From Spartinivicinus poritis (lineage in GTDB: Bacteria; Pseudomonadota; Gammaproteobacteria; Pseudomonadales; Zooshikellaceae), in NCBI RefSeq assembly GCF_028858535.1, contig NZ_JAPMOU010000005.1, forward strand, positions 124,001-188,000: a stretch of 64,000 bases of DNA, given 5' to 3'. The number at the start of each line of letters is the position of its first letter. Position 1 is the stretch's first letter. The notes under the pieces are model-generated. The model did no database searches. It was not told where the DNA came from and saw nothing but the letters and a program-made list of their open reading frames with translations. Shown in pieces: positions 54,601-63,549 of the stretch. Made by a program: the position numbers and the translations under genes.

Positions 54601-54716
54601 AAATGATTACTGAACCTTATGAGGCAGGGATGCTGATTAGAGCAGTGACCATCAGGGATGATGGGAATGCAGCTTATGCAGGAGCAATAAGCTGTCTGCG
54701 TGTTCAGTAATCGTTT
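54601..54716. repeat. Cloverleaf-like structured element between cysG and tusE
   Basis: Terminal arms 54601-54615 (AAATGATTACTGAAC) and 54702-54716 pair over 15 positions, one of them as a T-G wobble. GCAG (54624-54627) and CTGC (54696-54699) extend the closing stem. Inside are three hairpins: TGCT/AGCA (54631-54644), CCATCA/TGATGG (54649-54664) and CAGCTTAT/ATAAGCTG (54670-54694). No coding capacity. It could be a small non-autonomous mobile element or a structured RNA. Confidence 0.6.
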
Positions 54717-54743
54717 ATGTAGCCCTAACACTGAACCATTAAA

Positions 54744-55079
54744 TTAAAAGCAATTAGTCGGCCTTGGTAGGCCAGCGATTTTAGCAGCTAGTTTGGCAGG
54801 GCTGCCTGGAAACAGTTGCATCAGGTAAATAGAGTTGCCTTTGTCTTTGCCCAGGCTATTAGCAATATGCTTAACAAAAGGCCGCATGGCAGGTGATTGC
54901 TCAAATTGCTGGTAAAAATCCCGCAAGGCATGAATGATTTCCCAATGGCGGTCACTCAACTCCAGCCCTTCTTGTTCAGCCAGAGCCTCTGCTACCGTCT
55001 GATCCCAGTCTGAAAGCTGTTTTAAATAACCTTCCTTATCTAATGGAATCGTTTTATCTAACACGGTTAGACACTGCAT
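54744..55079 (-). CDS. tusE: Sulfurtransferase TusE (DsrC family)
   Basis: The last carrier of the Tus relay, passing sulfur from TusBCD to MnmA. The 111-residue protein has the DsrC fold and the reactive penultimate cysteine C110 in LPRPTNCF. It is the fourth gene of tusDCBE on this strand; the tusB stop and tusE start are one base apart. Complete. Confidence 0.94.
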   Translation of the reverse strand: MQCLTVLDKTIPLDKEGYLKQLSDWDQTVAEALAEQEGLELSDRHWEIIHALRDFYQQFEQSPAMRPFVKHIANSLGKDKGNSIYLMQLFPGSPAKLAAKIAGLPRPTNCF

Positions 55080-55080
55080 A

Positions 55081-55374
55081 TTAATACCAGCTAATCACTT
55101 GCTTATGTTCGGTGCATAGTTTGACAAAGCCAGGGTAGTCAATCAAATCAAATCCAGGAAATAATAGGGGGCTGATCCCCCTGGCTTCGCAGTCGGGTAT
55201 CAGTGCATACAAGTTGATGTCTGTGCGCATTGCCATTGGTGATGTAGAAAAGCTTTCCTCAATGCCTAGGTAAACAGCATTTTCAATCAATAACAGACTA
55301 TCACCAGAGGCAATCGTATTTAAGCAGCTACGGACCAATAATTCAGAGTGTTGGTTAAGTGTGTGTAAAATCAT
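55081..55374 (-). CDS. tusB: Sulfurtransferase complex subunit TusB
   Basis: A 97-residue DsrH/TusB-family subunit of the heterohexameric TusBCD complex. The MILHTLNQH start and SLLLIENAVYLG stretch are typical. It has no reactive cysteine of its own that is known to be needed. It lies four bases after tusC and one base before tusE, clearly one operon. Confidence 0.9.
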   Translation of the reverse strand: MILHTLNQHSELLVRSCLNTIASGDSLLLIENAVYLGIEESFSTSPMAMRTDINLYALIPDCEARGISPLLFPGFDLIDYPGFVKLCTEHKQVISWY

Positions 55375-55378
55375 GGGC

Positions 55379-55735
55379 TTATAAAGAAATTACCATATCC
55401 TGCTGACGAATTAATTCACTGATTTGTTCGCCTGGGAGCGCCTGTACATTGTCCATCAGCTGCTCTGGTTTAAGGCCTCGCTGGTTAAGGTCTTGTGTAG
55501 ATACATAGAGTGTTTTGATATCGTACATTGGCAGTACAGCTAGCTGCTTACCCAGGTTCTTTTGTTGAATTTGCTCACCAGCTTGCGCTTCAATGGCTTG
55601 AAAAACGCCATCACCTAGTAATACCAAAGTGGTGGGAATATCAAACGTGGCGGCAACTAGCGCAGCATCCAGCGCTTCTTTGGCTCGTGGAGAAGTATAA
55701 GGCGACTGCTGAGAGATAATACAAAGACTTTTCAT
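55379..55735 (-). CDS. tusC: Sulfurtransferase complex subunit TusC
   Basis: A 118-residue DsrF/TusC-family subunit of TusBCD. The start MKSLCIISQQSPYTSPRAKEA and the FDIPTTLVLLGDGVFQ stretch fit the family. I choose the ATG at 55735 because AAGGAT lies about 10 bases upstream; an open frame extends 10 codons further, into the end of tusD. It lies between tusD and tusB. Confidence 0.93.
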   Translation of the reverse strand: MKSLCIISQQSPYTSPRAKEALDAALVAATFDIPTTLVLLGDGVFQAIEAQAGEQIQQKNLGKQLAVLPMYDIKTLYVSTQDLNQRGLKPEQLMDNVQALPGEQISELIRQQDMVISL

Positions 55736-55754
55736 TGGGGTAATATCCTTACAC

Positions 55755-56147
55755 TTAAGCACCAAAGGTAATCACCTGGTCAGAGTGCTGGGTGGCCTCA
55801 ATCAGCTGCCCTAAGCCAGAAAGTGGCCAATTTTTATGTAGATTGGCAGCAGGTAACTCGTAACGGTTTTGCTCTTGCTCATCAATAACCCCTCGGCGTA
55901 ACGCAGCCCCAATACAAACGACACAATCAAGCTTATTTTGTTGAATAAACTGGCTCCATTCTTTGGGTAAATTAAGCTCGTCTTGTGGAGGGGTGACCAG
56001 ACTATTACCACAGTGAACCCCATCCTGATAGAAAAATAGTCGATAAATACTGTGGCCCCCTTTTAGTGCCGCTTTAGCAAAGTGAAGGGCTGTATAAGGT
56101 GCTTCGCTGTTATAAGGTGCGCCTGTGATAAGTAAAGTAAATTTCAT
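55755..56147 (-). CDS. tusD: Sulfurtransferase complex subunit TusD
   Basis: The catalytic subunit of TusBCD, accepting persulfide sulfur (from TusA in E. coli) and passing it to TusE. The 130-residue protein has the DsrE fold and the active cysteine C78 in DCVVCIGAALRRG. It opens the tusDCBE operon, whose product serves MnmA in 2-thiolation of U34. yccA lies 86 bases upstream on the same strand, separated by a terminator. Confidence 0.95.
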   Translation of the reverse strand: MKFTLLITGAPYNSEAPYTALHFAKAALKGGHSIYRLFFYQDGVHCGNSLVTPPQDELNLPKEWSQFIQQNKLDCVVCIGAALRRGVIDEQEQNRYELPAANLHKNWPLSGLGQLIEATQHSDQVITFGA

Positions 56148-56191
56148 TTGGAATTAACTCTATCACTCCATCTTAATTCATTAGGCCAAAA

Positions 56192-56215
56192 AAAACCCTG
56201 CAGTTGCAGGGTTTT
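56192..56215. terminator. Terminator after yccA
   Basis: AAAACCCTGCA (56192-56202) pairs with TGCAGGGTTTT (56205-56215). With A- and T-tracts on either side, it terminates yccA on the minus strand. Confidence 0.85.
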
Positions 56216-56233
56216 AGCATATCTTCTTAAGGT

Positions 56234-56905
56234 TTAGTCGTCACCTGACAAAGCTGAGAAAATATGCAGCAAAGCAATAAACAAGTTATAGATAGAAGCG
56301 AACAGCGTAATGGTCGCTAAAATGTAGTTGGTTTCACCACCGTGGATGATTTCACCTGTTTGGTAGAGAATCAGAGCGCTGGCAAATACCATGAAGGCAC
56401 AGGAAATGGCTAGCTGAAAGCCGCTGATGTCAAAGATCAATGACATCACTACCGCTGCTAGCAATACAATAGCACCGGCGAAGATAAAGCCGCGTAAGAA
56501 TGAAAAGTCACGACGGCTAACCAGTGCATAACCTGATAGTGCCAGGAAGATCACAGCCGTACCACCTAACGCATTCATCACAATAGCCGTACCTTGGCCG
56601 CTACTCATAAACATATTGAGAATCGGGCCGAGTGCGAAGCCGACAAAGCCGGTGAAAGCAAAAACAGCGGCAATTCCCCACACGCTTCGACACAGTGCTT
56701 GGGCTAGGAAAGACAACCCAATGAAGCCACCCAAAAACAGCCAAGGGTTGATCATGGGCGCATTACGGAAAATAAAAGCACAGACCGCGGCAAAGCCCAG
56801 AGATAGGCTGAGTAAAATATAAGTGTTTTTCAACACCTTGTTGGTTTGAATAATCGATGCCTCTTTAGAGGCAGCTGCAGTTGCATATTGATTATTTTCT
56901 AACAC
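56234..56905 (-). CDS. yccA: Bax inhibitor-1 family membrane protein YccA
   Basis: A 223-residue protein with seven hydrophobic helices of the BI-1/TMBIM family. In E. coli, YccA is a substrate and modulator of the FtsH membrane protease. The N-terminal 25 residues are cytoplasmic and polar, and the GGETNYILATITLFASIYNLF signature lies at the C-terminus. It precedes tusDCBE and is followed by its own terminator. The family is certain; the role here is inferred. Confidence 0.93.
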   Translation of the reverse strand: MLENNQYATAAASKEASIIQTNKVLKNTYILLSLSLGFAAVCAFIFRNAPMINPWLFLGGFIGLSFLAQALCRSVWGIAAVFAFTGFVGFALGPILNMFMSSGQGTAIVMNALGGTAVIFLALSGYALVSRRDFSFLRGFIFAGAIVLLAAVVMSLIFDISGFQLAISCAFMVFASALILYQTGEIIHGGETNYILATITLFASIYNLFIALLHIFSALSGDD

Positions 56906-56995
56906 GATAAACTCCTGTTTTGTTTATAAAACAAGCAAAAAATGCCTTTGTAGAAAATCATACCTCTGTCACAGGTAAAATCAAGCAATTAGCCG

Positions 56996-57023
56996 TTGAC
57001 TCTGAAAAAAAATCCGGTATTAT
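56996..57023 (+). promoter_or_regulatory. Promoter of tRNA-Ser
   Basis: TTGACT (56996-57001), a 16-base spacer and TATTAT (57018-57023), 34 bases before the mature tRNA 5' end. A good sigma-70 match in the right place. Confidence 0.75.
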
Positions 57024-57056
57024 CTGCCACCAAGTTCGGGGGCACCCAAACAGTTT

Positions 57057-57147
57057 GGAGAGGTGGCTGAGCGGTTGAAAGCACCGGTCTTGAAAACCGG
57101 CGTGGGTTAATAGCCCACCCAGGGTTCGAATCCCTGCCTCTCCGCCA
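57057..57147 (+). tRNA. tRNA-Ser(TGA)
   Basis: A 91-nt tRNA with encoded CCA. The acceptor stem GGAGAGG pairs with CCTCTCC, the anticodon loop CTTGAAA carries TGA at 57091-57093, a long type II variable arm (GTGGGTTAATAGCCCAC) is present, and the T loop is TTCGAAT. The sequence closely resembles E. coli serT. Promoter and terminator flank it, so it is a single-gene unit. Confidence 0.98.
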
Positions 57148-57155
57148 AACAATGC

Positions 57156-57188
57156 AAAAGGGTCTATTTCGATAGACCCTTTTTTTTT
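57156..57188 (+). terminator. Terminator of tRNA-Ser
   Basis: AAAAGGGTCTAT, a TTCG tetraloop and ATAGACCC followed by nine T residues. A very strong intrinsic terminator. Confidence 0.95.
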
Positions 57189-57469
57189 AGCTAAGTGCAA
57201 TCGGCATATCACTTCATTACATTCTTTTCTTTTATTACTTCCTTTGTTTTTTACAACTGCTTTTTACAACAACTGAATTAAAACAACAGTGCGCTGCTTT
57301 TGCGACGCTTGATTATTTCATCGTAAATACACATTGCTTGTAATCAAGCATGGCGTGCACATGAGTATAGAAAGTCGCAGTGGGCTAGGCCGATTGTTGA
57401 AAAAAGTCCTAAGCTAAAGGTCTAAATTAAAATGATAAGTGCTTCATCTAAAGGGCATTGGTTAGCTGT
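57189..57469. other. Upstream region of sdaA
   Basis: 281 bases with no gene. An inverted repeat GCTTGATT/AATCAAGC (57308-57345) lies about 125 bases before the sdaA start. No clear promoter is seen. Confidence 0.35.
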
Positions 57470-58858
57470 ATGAGTGAGAACAGTATATTAAGTATTTTTG
57501 ATCTTTTTAAAATTGGTATTGGCCCATCCAGCTCCCATACAGTGGGACCGATGTGGGCAGTGTATCGATTTTTAGCAGATAGCAAAGATTGTCTGGATCA
57601 AGTCTCTAAGGTGAAAGTTGCCTTGTATGGCTCTTTGGCACTTACTGGCAAAGGCCATGGTACTGATACGGCAGTATTGCTTGGGTTGTTAGGGGAACGC
57701 CCTGATCAGGTTGACCCTCAACAGGTTGCAGCCAAGCTGGATGAAATCAGTGCTACTCATCGCTTGATGCTGGCAGGCAAGCACGAGATTACTTTCAACC
57801 CTGACCAGGCCATTGAGTTTCATAATGAGACTTTTTTGCCTGAGCATCCTAATGGTATTGCGCTAAGCCTTTACGATGCCAATGGGCTGGTCCTCCATCA
57901 CGATCAATTTTTCTCCGTAGGTGGTGGTTTTGTTGTTAGCAAAGATGAACTCTCTGCCACAGCACCTGTTACAACAGACATAGAGGTTCCATTTCCTTTT
58001 CATACCGGAGAAGAGTTACTGAAGCTGTGCAAACAGCATAACTTATCTATTGCACAACTGGTGTTTGCCAATGAAGAAGTACTGCAAGGCTCTATGGCAG
58101 CTGTTGAGCAACAGCTGGAAACAACCTGGCAGGTCTTTCATGATTGTATAGAGCGTGGTTGTAGAACAGAAGGTGTGCTGCCTGGTGGCTTAAATGTACA
58201 GCGACGAGCACCTAAGTTACATAAAGAGCTCTGCAGTCGCCCTGAGGACTCATTGAAAGACCCATTAACGGTAATGGACTGGATTAGCTTATTTGCTTTA
58301 GCCGTCAATGAAGAAAATGCTGCCGGTGGCCGAGTAGTGACAGCACCCACCAACGGTGCCGCAGGAGTGATTCCAGCCGTATTAAGTTATTACATGCGAT
58401 TTGTGCCTGGCTCCAATCAGCAAGGGCTTTATGACTTTTTGGCTACGGCAGCGGCTATTGGCATGTTGTATAAAAAGAATGCTTCTATTTCTGCCGCAGA
58501 AGTAGGTTGCCAAGGAGAGATTGGCGTGGCTTGCTCAATGGCTGCCGGCGCATTGGCTGCGGTATTAGGGGGAAGTGCTGAACAGGTGGAAAATGCTGCT
58601 GAAATTGGTATGGAACATAGTTTGGGCATGACCTGTGATCCTATTGGGGGGTTAGTGCAAATCCCTTGTATTGAACGGAATACTATGGGAGCCGTTAAAG
58701 CAGTGAATGCAGCCCGGTTAGCATTACGGGGGGATGGTACTCACCGGGTAGCCTTAGATAGCGTGATTGAAACCATGCGGCAAACGGGAATGGATATGCA
58801 ATCGAAGTACAAAGAAACCGCATTAGGTGGATTAGCGGTTAACGTGGTGCTTTGTTAA
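57470..58858 (+). CDS. sdaA: L-serine ammonia-lyase (L-serine deaminase), iron-sulfur type
   Basis: Converts L-serine to pyruvate and ammonia. The 462-residue single-chain SdaA type has the N-terminal beta domain with [13 protein letters not shown] and the alpha domain with [14 protein letters not shown]; cysteines in [21 protein letters not shown] and IPCIERN are candidates for [4Fe-4S] binding. The ATG at 57470 is the family start; a TTG at 57458 is in frame. Complete and not obviously in an operon. Confidence 0.96.
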   Translation: MSENSILSIFDLFKIGIGPSSSHTVGPMWAVYRFLADSKDCLDQVSKVKVALYGSLALTGKGHGTDTAVLLGLLGERPDQVDPQQVAAKLDEISATHRLMLAGKHEITFNPDQAIEFHNETFLPEHPNGIALSLYDANGLVLHHDQFFSVGGGFVVSKDELSATAPVTTDIEVPFPFHTGEELLKLCKQHNLSIAQLVFANEEVLQGSMAAVEQQLETTWQVFHDCIERGCRTEGVLPGGLNVQRRAPKLHKELCSRPEDSLKDPLTVMDWISLFALAVNEENAAGGRVVTAPTNGAAGVIPAVLSYYMRFVPGSNQQGLYDFLATAAAIGMLYKKNASISAAEVGCQGEIGVACSMAAGALAAVLGGSAEQVENAAEIGMEHSLGMTCDPIGGLVQIPCIERNTMGAVKAVNAARLALRGDGTHRVALDSVIETMRQTGMDMQSKYKETALGGLAVNVVLC

Positions 58859-58969
58859 TTAGCTTTTCCAACAATAAAAAAATAAACATCTATTTCACTA
58901 CCCTTGATTTTGTCTTTATTGGTGGCCATATCTTACTCTTATAGAGAGGTAACGCTGTAAGAGGCTTTC

Positions 58970-59686
58970 ATGGCTGACCATAAAGATGATCATTTACCAG
59001 TAACCCCTTCAAGCAGTAAGGCAATAGCTGACTTTATTCAGCAAGCAGAACAGCTGCCAGCGACCCGAGCTACCGAGAAAGGTCGCTTGATTTTTGCCTT
59101 AGATGCTACTGCCAGCCGTGAAGCGACTTGGGATCGTGCTTGTCATCTGCAAGGCAAGATGTTTGCGGAAACCCAAGCGCTTGGCCAGTTAGCCGTACAG
59201 CTTTGCTACTACCGTGGTTTTAGCCAGTTCCATGCTAGCCCCTGGCTACACTCAACAGAAGCCTTGCTTGCAGAAATGAATCAGGTGTCGTGCATCGGTG
59301 GCTATACCCAAATTAGTCGACTGTTGCAGCATGGTTTAACAGAAGCTAAACAACAACCATTACAGGCAATTGTCTTTGTGGGAGATAGCCTGGAAGAGTC
59401 AATTGATGAGCTATGCAATTGGGCTGGGCGGCTTAAGTTACATGGTGTGCCGGTATTTTTATTCCAAGAAAGCTACGATCAGGCAGCCACCCAAGGCTAT
59501 CAACAAATAGCGAAAGTATCTGGAGGAGCTCACTGTCAGTTTAATGAGGGCAGTGCCGCTGAATTACAGGCACTTTTGTCTGCCGTAGCAGTCTATTCAG
59601 TGGGAGGGTTGAAGGCGCTACAGCACTTTGCTAAAGGGCAGCCGGATGTGGTTTTGCAGCTTGAGCATCAATTATCGGGTGGTTAA
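58970..59686 (+). CDS. VWA-like domain protein
   Basis: A 238-residue protein with a von Willebrand factor A-like fold. The metal-site pattern is recognisable: DATAS in place of DxSxS (about residues 46-50), the GGYTQ threonine and the VGDS aspartate. There is no signal peptide, so it is cytoplasmic. It precedes a membrane J-domain protein by 90 bases, a pairing I have seen annotated in other proteobacteria. A role as a metal-dependent adaptor of a chaperone-type or stress complex is inferred. The Ter genes 2 kb downstream also belong to systems that use VWA proteins. Confidence 0.78.
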   Translation: MADHKDDHLPVTPSSSKAIADFIQQAEQLPATRATEKGRLIFALDATASREATWDRACHLQGKMFAETQALGQLAVQLCYYRGFSQFHASPWLHSTEALLAEMNQVSCIGGYTQISRLLQHGLTEAKQQPLQAIVFVGDSLEESIDELCNWAGRLKLHGVPVFLFQESYDQAATQGYQQIAKVSGGAHCQFNEGSAAELQALLSAVAVYSVGGLKALQHFAKGQPDVVLQLEHQLSGG

Positions 59687-59776
59687 TAGCAATATCCGTC
59701 AATAGCATGTCGTCAGTAATTGGTAGGTATTGAGAGTTATAGGTATTGAAAGTTAAAGAATAAAGGATATTTAGCT

Positions 59777-60553
59777 TTGTCTCGACTGTTTATTCTTATT
59801 GCATTAATTGGCGGCTCGATAGCCTGGTATAAATATCGGAAGCTGCCGCCAGAAGACCGAAAAAAGTGGTTAAAGAAGTCGTTAATTATTACAGGCCTGT
59901 TATTTTTTGCCTATTTGGTAATTACCGGTCGTCTCTCTATCGTTTTTGCATTATTGGCAGCATTAATTCCATTTATTAGAAAAGGCCTTTCCCTCGCAAG
60001 TTACTGGCCGTTTATACAAAAACTATGGCAGCACAAAAGCATTTTAACACCTAGTGCCGGAGCGCAGCAGCAGGCAAAGGGTAAACAGTCAACAGTACGT
60101 ACCCCGCTTTTAGTTATGACGTTGAATCATGACAGTGGTGAAATCGATGGCGAAGTCTTAGTGGGGCAATACCAAGGTAAACGACTAAGTGAGCTAACCA
60201 TTGAGCAGCTGACTGAACTTTATTCGCACTGTCCTACTAATGAGCAAGACACCCATCAATTGCTGGATACTTATTTGAGTAAAATGCGTTCATCTGAGTG
60301 GCAAGCTTTTCAGGAGCAGCAACAGTCACAGCAGTTCCATTCACATTCACGTAGCGCTGGTGGGAATGAGCCTATGACTGTGACAGAAGCAGCAGAAGTG
60401 CTGGGGGTGAAAGAAACTGCAACCAAACAAGAAATTATTGATGCTCATCGCCGTTTAATGGCAAAACTTCATCCTGACAAAGGGGGGAGCAGTTATTTAG
60501 CAATTCAAGTCAATGCGGCAAAAGATGTCATGTTGGCTCAGCTAAAAATCTAA
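59777..60553 (+). CDS. Membrane-anchored J-domain protein
   Basis: A 258-residue protein with two or three N-terminal membrane helices (about 3-17, 34-52, 52-70) and a C-terminal J domain with HPDKGG near residue 232. The middle holds a conserved-looking region around HDSGEIDGEVLVGQYQG. The J domain should activate a DnaK-type chaperone at the membrane; the Tim14-like shape of the J domain fits this. The TTG at 59777 is chosen because AAAGGA lies nine bases upstream. It is 15 bases before the next gene. Confidence 0.85.
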   Translation: MSRLFILIALIGGSIAWYKYRKLPPEDRKKWLKKSLIITGLLFFAYLVITGRLSIVFALLAALIPFIRKGLSLASYWPFIQKLWQHKSILTPSAGAQQQAKGKQSTVRTPLLVMTLNHDSGEIDGEVLVGQYQGKRLSELTIEQLTELYSHCPTNEQDTHQLLDTYLSKMRSSEWQAFQEQQQSQQFHSHSRSAGGNEPMTVTEAAEVLGVKETATKQEIIDAHRRLMAKLHPDKGGSSYLAIQVNAAKDVMLAQLKI

Positions 60554-60568
60554 GATATATACTGTTTT

Positions 60569-60922
60569 ATGGCTATTTGGCTAATTACTATCCTGTTGGC
60601 AAGTTTGGTCATTGGCTGCATTTTGTTGCTGCTGCTTAAAGTCAGAACACCCCGTTATCGAGTCGAACGGGCTAGAGTAAAAACCTTGCTTTACGATATC
60701 GTAAATGGCGAAGCCAGTGAGGAAGACTGGCAGGTTTTTATCAGTATTCCTATTTACAATAATGCACAACTGGAAACTATCCGGTTACGCTGCTTACAAC
60801 TGGATGAAACGGAGTTTATTGGTGGCACAGAAAATAGCCCTTTTTTTTTAACGGTGACTGCTATCAACGAAATACGACAAATGCTGCAAACGCTGGAAGG
60901 TGATATAGTATTCAAAGGCTAA
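60569..60922 (+). CDS. Small membrane protein of unknown function
   Basis: A 117-residue protein with one N-terminal hydrophobic helix (about 3-24) and a charged cytoplasmic part containing VNGEASEEDWQVFISIPI. I do not recognise a family. It follows the J-protein gene by 15 bases and precedes creA by 24, so it is probably part of the same transcript. The short spacings support a real gene. Confidence 0.7.
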   Translation: MAIWLITILLASLVIGCILLLLLKVRTPRYRVERARVKTLLYDIVNGEASEEDWQVFISIPIYNNAQLETIRLRCLQLDETEFIGGTENSPFFLTVTAINEIRQMLQTLEGDIVFKG

Positions 60923-60946
60923 TAAAGCAATAAGGTAACCAATAAA

Positions 60947-61441
60947 ATGTTAGTAACGCAGATAGTAAAATCATTTGGGGTGGGGCTGCTTGGCTTGGCT
61001 TTTTACAGCCAGTGTTATGGTGAAATAGTAGGAGAAGTTTCTACAACATTTAAGTTACTTGGTGCTAATGACAAAATTGTGATTGAGGCCTTTGATGACC
61101 CTGATGTCAGTGGTGTCACCTGTTATTTAAGTCGAGCGAAAAAAGGAGGGGTGTCAGGTTCATTAGGCTTTGCTGAAGATACCTCTGATGCTTCTATTGC
61201 TTGTCGACAAGTAGGGCCTATTCAGTTGTCTGATGAGCTGAAAGCAGGAAAGCTAGATGGTGAGCAGGTATTTAAAAAGCGTACTTCCGTATTATTTAAA
61301 ACCATGCAGGTGGTGAGGTTTTTTGACCCCAAGCGACAAGTGATTATTTATTTGACTTATAGCGATAAACTGGTTGAAGGATCACCAAAAAATAGTGTAA
61401 CAGCTGTACCTGTATTACCCTGGCCGGCAGGTGCTCAGTAA
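60947..61441 (+). CDS. creA: CreA family protein
   Basis: A 164-residue secreted protein of the CreA family. A signal peptide ends near CYGEIVGEV (about residue 26), and the [20 protein letters not shown] and SIACRQVGP stretches are hallmarks. The function is unknown in general; the family is periplasmic in location. It ends a small run of closely spaced genes that starts at the J-protein gene. The creBCD partners seen in E. coli are not in this window. Confidence 0.9.
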   Translation: MLVTQIVKSFGVGLLGLAFYSQCYGEIVGEVSTTFKLLGANDKIVIEAFDDPDVSGVTCYLSRAKKGGVSGSLGFAEDTSDASIACRQVGPIQLSDELKAGKLDGEQVFKKRTSVLFKTMQVVRFFDPKRQVIIYLTYSDKLVEGSPKNSVTAVPVLPWPAGAQ

Positions 61442-61794
61442 ACAACGAAATGTCAAAGCAAACAGTGAAACTTTACGTTAGTTTAACTGTCTTATGGTAA
61501 AACTTTTGTCATAAGCGAATGTGGTAGGCAGGTTTAACAGGGACAATTTTAATAAGAGCTTCACTGCTTGTCACAGAAAACTCGAATTTTTTCAGCACAA
61601 GTCGTTCTTAAGTCGGCTACTGTATTATATGTATTACCCATTGGTGGTATCAGTCTACCCTGAATTTAAGTAGGTAATTATTATCATTAAGTCAGTGAGT
61701 AACCATGGTTATTCTTATTGACTAGTTATAGGGGGTATGTCAAAGTGCTGCCTTCATATTATTGTATGAAACTTGATTAGGGCAAGGAGTCTAT
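61442..61794. other. creA-terD intergenic region
   Basis: 353 bases without a gene. It carries a possible Fur-type box at 61673-61691 and AT-rich stretches that may hold the terD promoter. No strong -35/-10 pair was fixed. GGAG lies just upstream of the terD ATG. Confidence 0.4.
61673..61691 (+). promoter_or_regulatory. Possible Fur-type box upstream of terD
   Basis: GGTAATTATTATCATTAAG matches the classical 19-bp Fur consensus at 14 positions. It lies about 100 bases before terD. The region is AT-rich, so a chance match is possible. Confidence 0.3.
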
Positions 61795-62403
61795 ATGGCA
61801 ATTTCATTAACCAAAGGTCAGCGAATTAGCCTTGAAAAAGAAGCAGGTAAAAACCTTCAACAAATTTGTGTGGGAGTTAACTGGGGGGCTATTGAGAAAA
61901 AAGGCTTTTTTGGCACGAAAAAAGTACCTGTTGATCTGGATGCCAGCGTAGGCTTATATAATGATAATAAACAACCAATCGATGTCGTTTATTTTGGCCA
62001 ATTGAGAAGTAAGTGTGGCTCCATTCATCATAGTGGTGATGACCTAACAGGCGATATGGAAGGTGATGATGGCTTAGATAATGAAGTCATTACCATTAAC
62101 TTACAGCAAGTGCCGCAGGGTGTGTCTGCTGTTGCTGTAGTGCTTAATTCATTTCGAAAACAAGATTTTGCAGCAATTCCCTTTGCTTCTATTCGTTTAT
62201 ATGAAGGAACGCCTTCACGAGTCAATAATATTTTAGCTACCTATGATATTGCCAATAACCCTTCATTTTCTGGTTCTATCTCAATGGTACTCGGCATTTT
62301 GTATAAAAAAGATGGAGACTGGAAATTTAAAGCGGTTGGTGAAGCAACGCGAGATCAAGGATTGGAGCAAACTATCGAAACGGTTTCTCGCTCTTATATC
62401 TAG
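61795..62403 (+). CDS. terD: TerD family calcium-binding stress protein
   Basis: A 202-residue TerD/TerZ-family protein. It keeps the beta-sandwich pattern from ISLTKGQRISLEK through VGVNWG and LDASVGLYN, with the calcium-site acidic loop DDLTGDMEGDDGLDNEVI around residues 82-99. Such proteins act in tellurite, oxidant and phage or colicin stress responses. It begins a ter cluster with the TerA-like and TerB genes. The ATG has AAGGAG upstream. Confidence 0.93.
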   Translation: MAISLTKGQRISLEKEAGKNLQQICVGVNWGAIEKKGFFGTKKVPVDLDASVGLYNDNKQPIDVVYFGQLRSKCGSIHHSGDDLTGDMEGDDGLDNEVITINLQQVPQGVSAVAVVLNSFRKQDFAAIPFASIRLYEGTPSRVNNILATYDIANNPSFSGSISMVLGILYKKDGDWKFKAVGEATRDQGLEQTIETVSRSYI

Positions 62404-62451
62404 TCAGTTGAAGGTTTAGAACGTCAACCATAGAAAGCTGAATTCGCTGAC

Positions 62452-63534
62452 ATGCAGTCATTGATACCTGGGCAAAATGCAAAAGTTGATAATCCTATTG
62501 TGACCCTTCGTGTTGAAGGTAATATGGGGGTCAAGTGGTTGAGTTTAGTACTCGATGAGCAGCAGCAGGTTATTCAGGAAAAATGCACAGGTATCAATCA
62601 GACGAATGAAATGACTTGGTTGATTCAGCCATTCGAGTTGCCCGATCAAGTTAATAAAATAAAGTTCGTCGCCTATGGTGATGTTAGTTTGGCGACGTTG
62701 GTAAGTCAGCTAACCGTCATCTATACCGATACACTTATTGACCAGTCACTGTTTGAGGTGAAGACTGACCTCGCTAACAATCGTGATGAGTCGTTATTAA
62801 TTGTGTCAGAGCTTTATCGCCATCAGGGAAGTTGGAAAGTTCGATCTGTTTGCCAAGGCTTTAATGATGGGATTGTTCAGCTTGAAAAGCAGTATAACAT
62901 TTCCCTAACTGAGCCTGCATCAACAGCAAACACTGGTGGAGTGATAGATAAAGCAAAATCACAGGTATCTGCACAACAAAATAAACAAGTGCTTCATCCC
63001 ATCTCAGCAGAAGATTTACTGGTTACACTCACTTGGGACAACCAGCTCAACCCCCATGACCCCATGAATAATGTACTTGATTTTAATCCGGTTAATGATA
63101 TGCGGATTGGTGCATTTTATGAGTTGAGTAATGGACAGCGAGGTTTAGTTCAGTCTTACGGTGAAGAGCGAGGATCCTATTATGGTGTGCCATATATTCA
63201 GGCGCTGAGCAATGAAGAGCAGCGCGCTCAACAGTTACAGCTGAATACTCAATACTGGCATAAATCTTATCGTATTTTAGTTTACTGCTTTATTTTAGAA
63301 GGGTTAAGCCAATGGAATAAATTGGGTGCCAGCATTGATTTTAACAAATTAGACCAAATAAATATTAATTCCTATCGTTGTGATCAACCATTATGTGCCG
63401 TGGCAATGATAGAACGAGTGGCTCAACAATATAAGCTCACCCCGCTCGTTGAGTTTTTTGATTCATTGGTTGCAATGGATCAAGCGTATGGGTGGGGGTT
63501 GCCCTGGCGTTCACAACAACAAAACCCAGACTGA
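62452..63534 (+). CDS. TerA-like tellurium resistance protein
   Basis: A 360-residue two-part protein. The N-terminal 150 residues look like a divergent TerD-type beta-sandwich. The C-terminal part (about 185-310), with LLVTLTWDNQ, GAFYELSNGQRGLVQ and YRILVYCFILEGLSQW, matches TerA. It lies between terD and terB, as expected in a ter operon. No strong ribosome binding site precedes the ATG. Calcium-type acidic loops are less clear than in TerD. Confidence 0.8.
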   Translation: MQSLIPGQNAKVDNPIVTLRVEGNMGVKWLSLVLDEQQQVIQEKCTGINQTNEMTWLIQPFELPDQVNKIKFVAYGDVSLATLVSQLTVIYTDTLIDQSLFEVKTDLANNRDESLLIVSELYRHQGSWKVRSVCQGFNDGIVQLEKQYNISLTEPASTANTGGVIDKAKSQVSAQQNKQVLHPISAEDLLVTLTWDNQLNPHDPMNNVLDFNPVNDMRIGAFYELSNGQRGLVQSYGEERGSYYGVPYIQALSNEEQRAQQLQLNTQYWHKSYRILVYCFILEGLSQWNKLGASIDFNKLDQININSYRCDQPLCAVAMIERVAQQYKLTPLVEFFDSLVAMDQAYGWGLPWRSQQQNPD

Positions 63535-63549
63535 CTAGAGGATTACATT

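Noticed and set aside
56958-57212. 84-codon minus-strand frame across tRNA-Ser
   Set aside because: It runs through the tRNA gene, its promoter and its terminator, so it is spurious.
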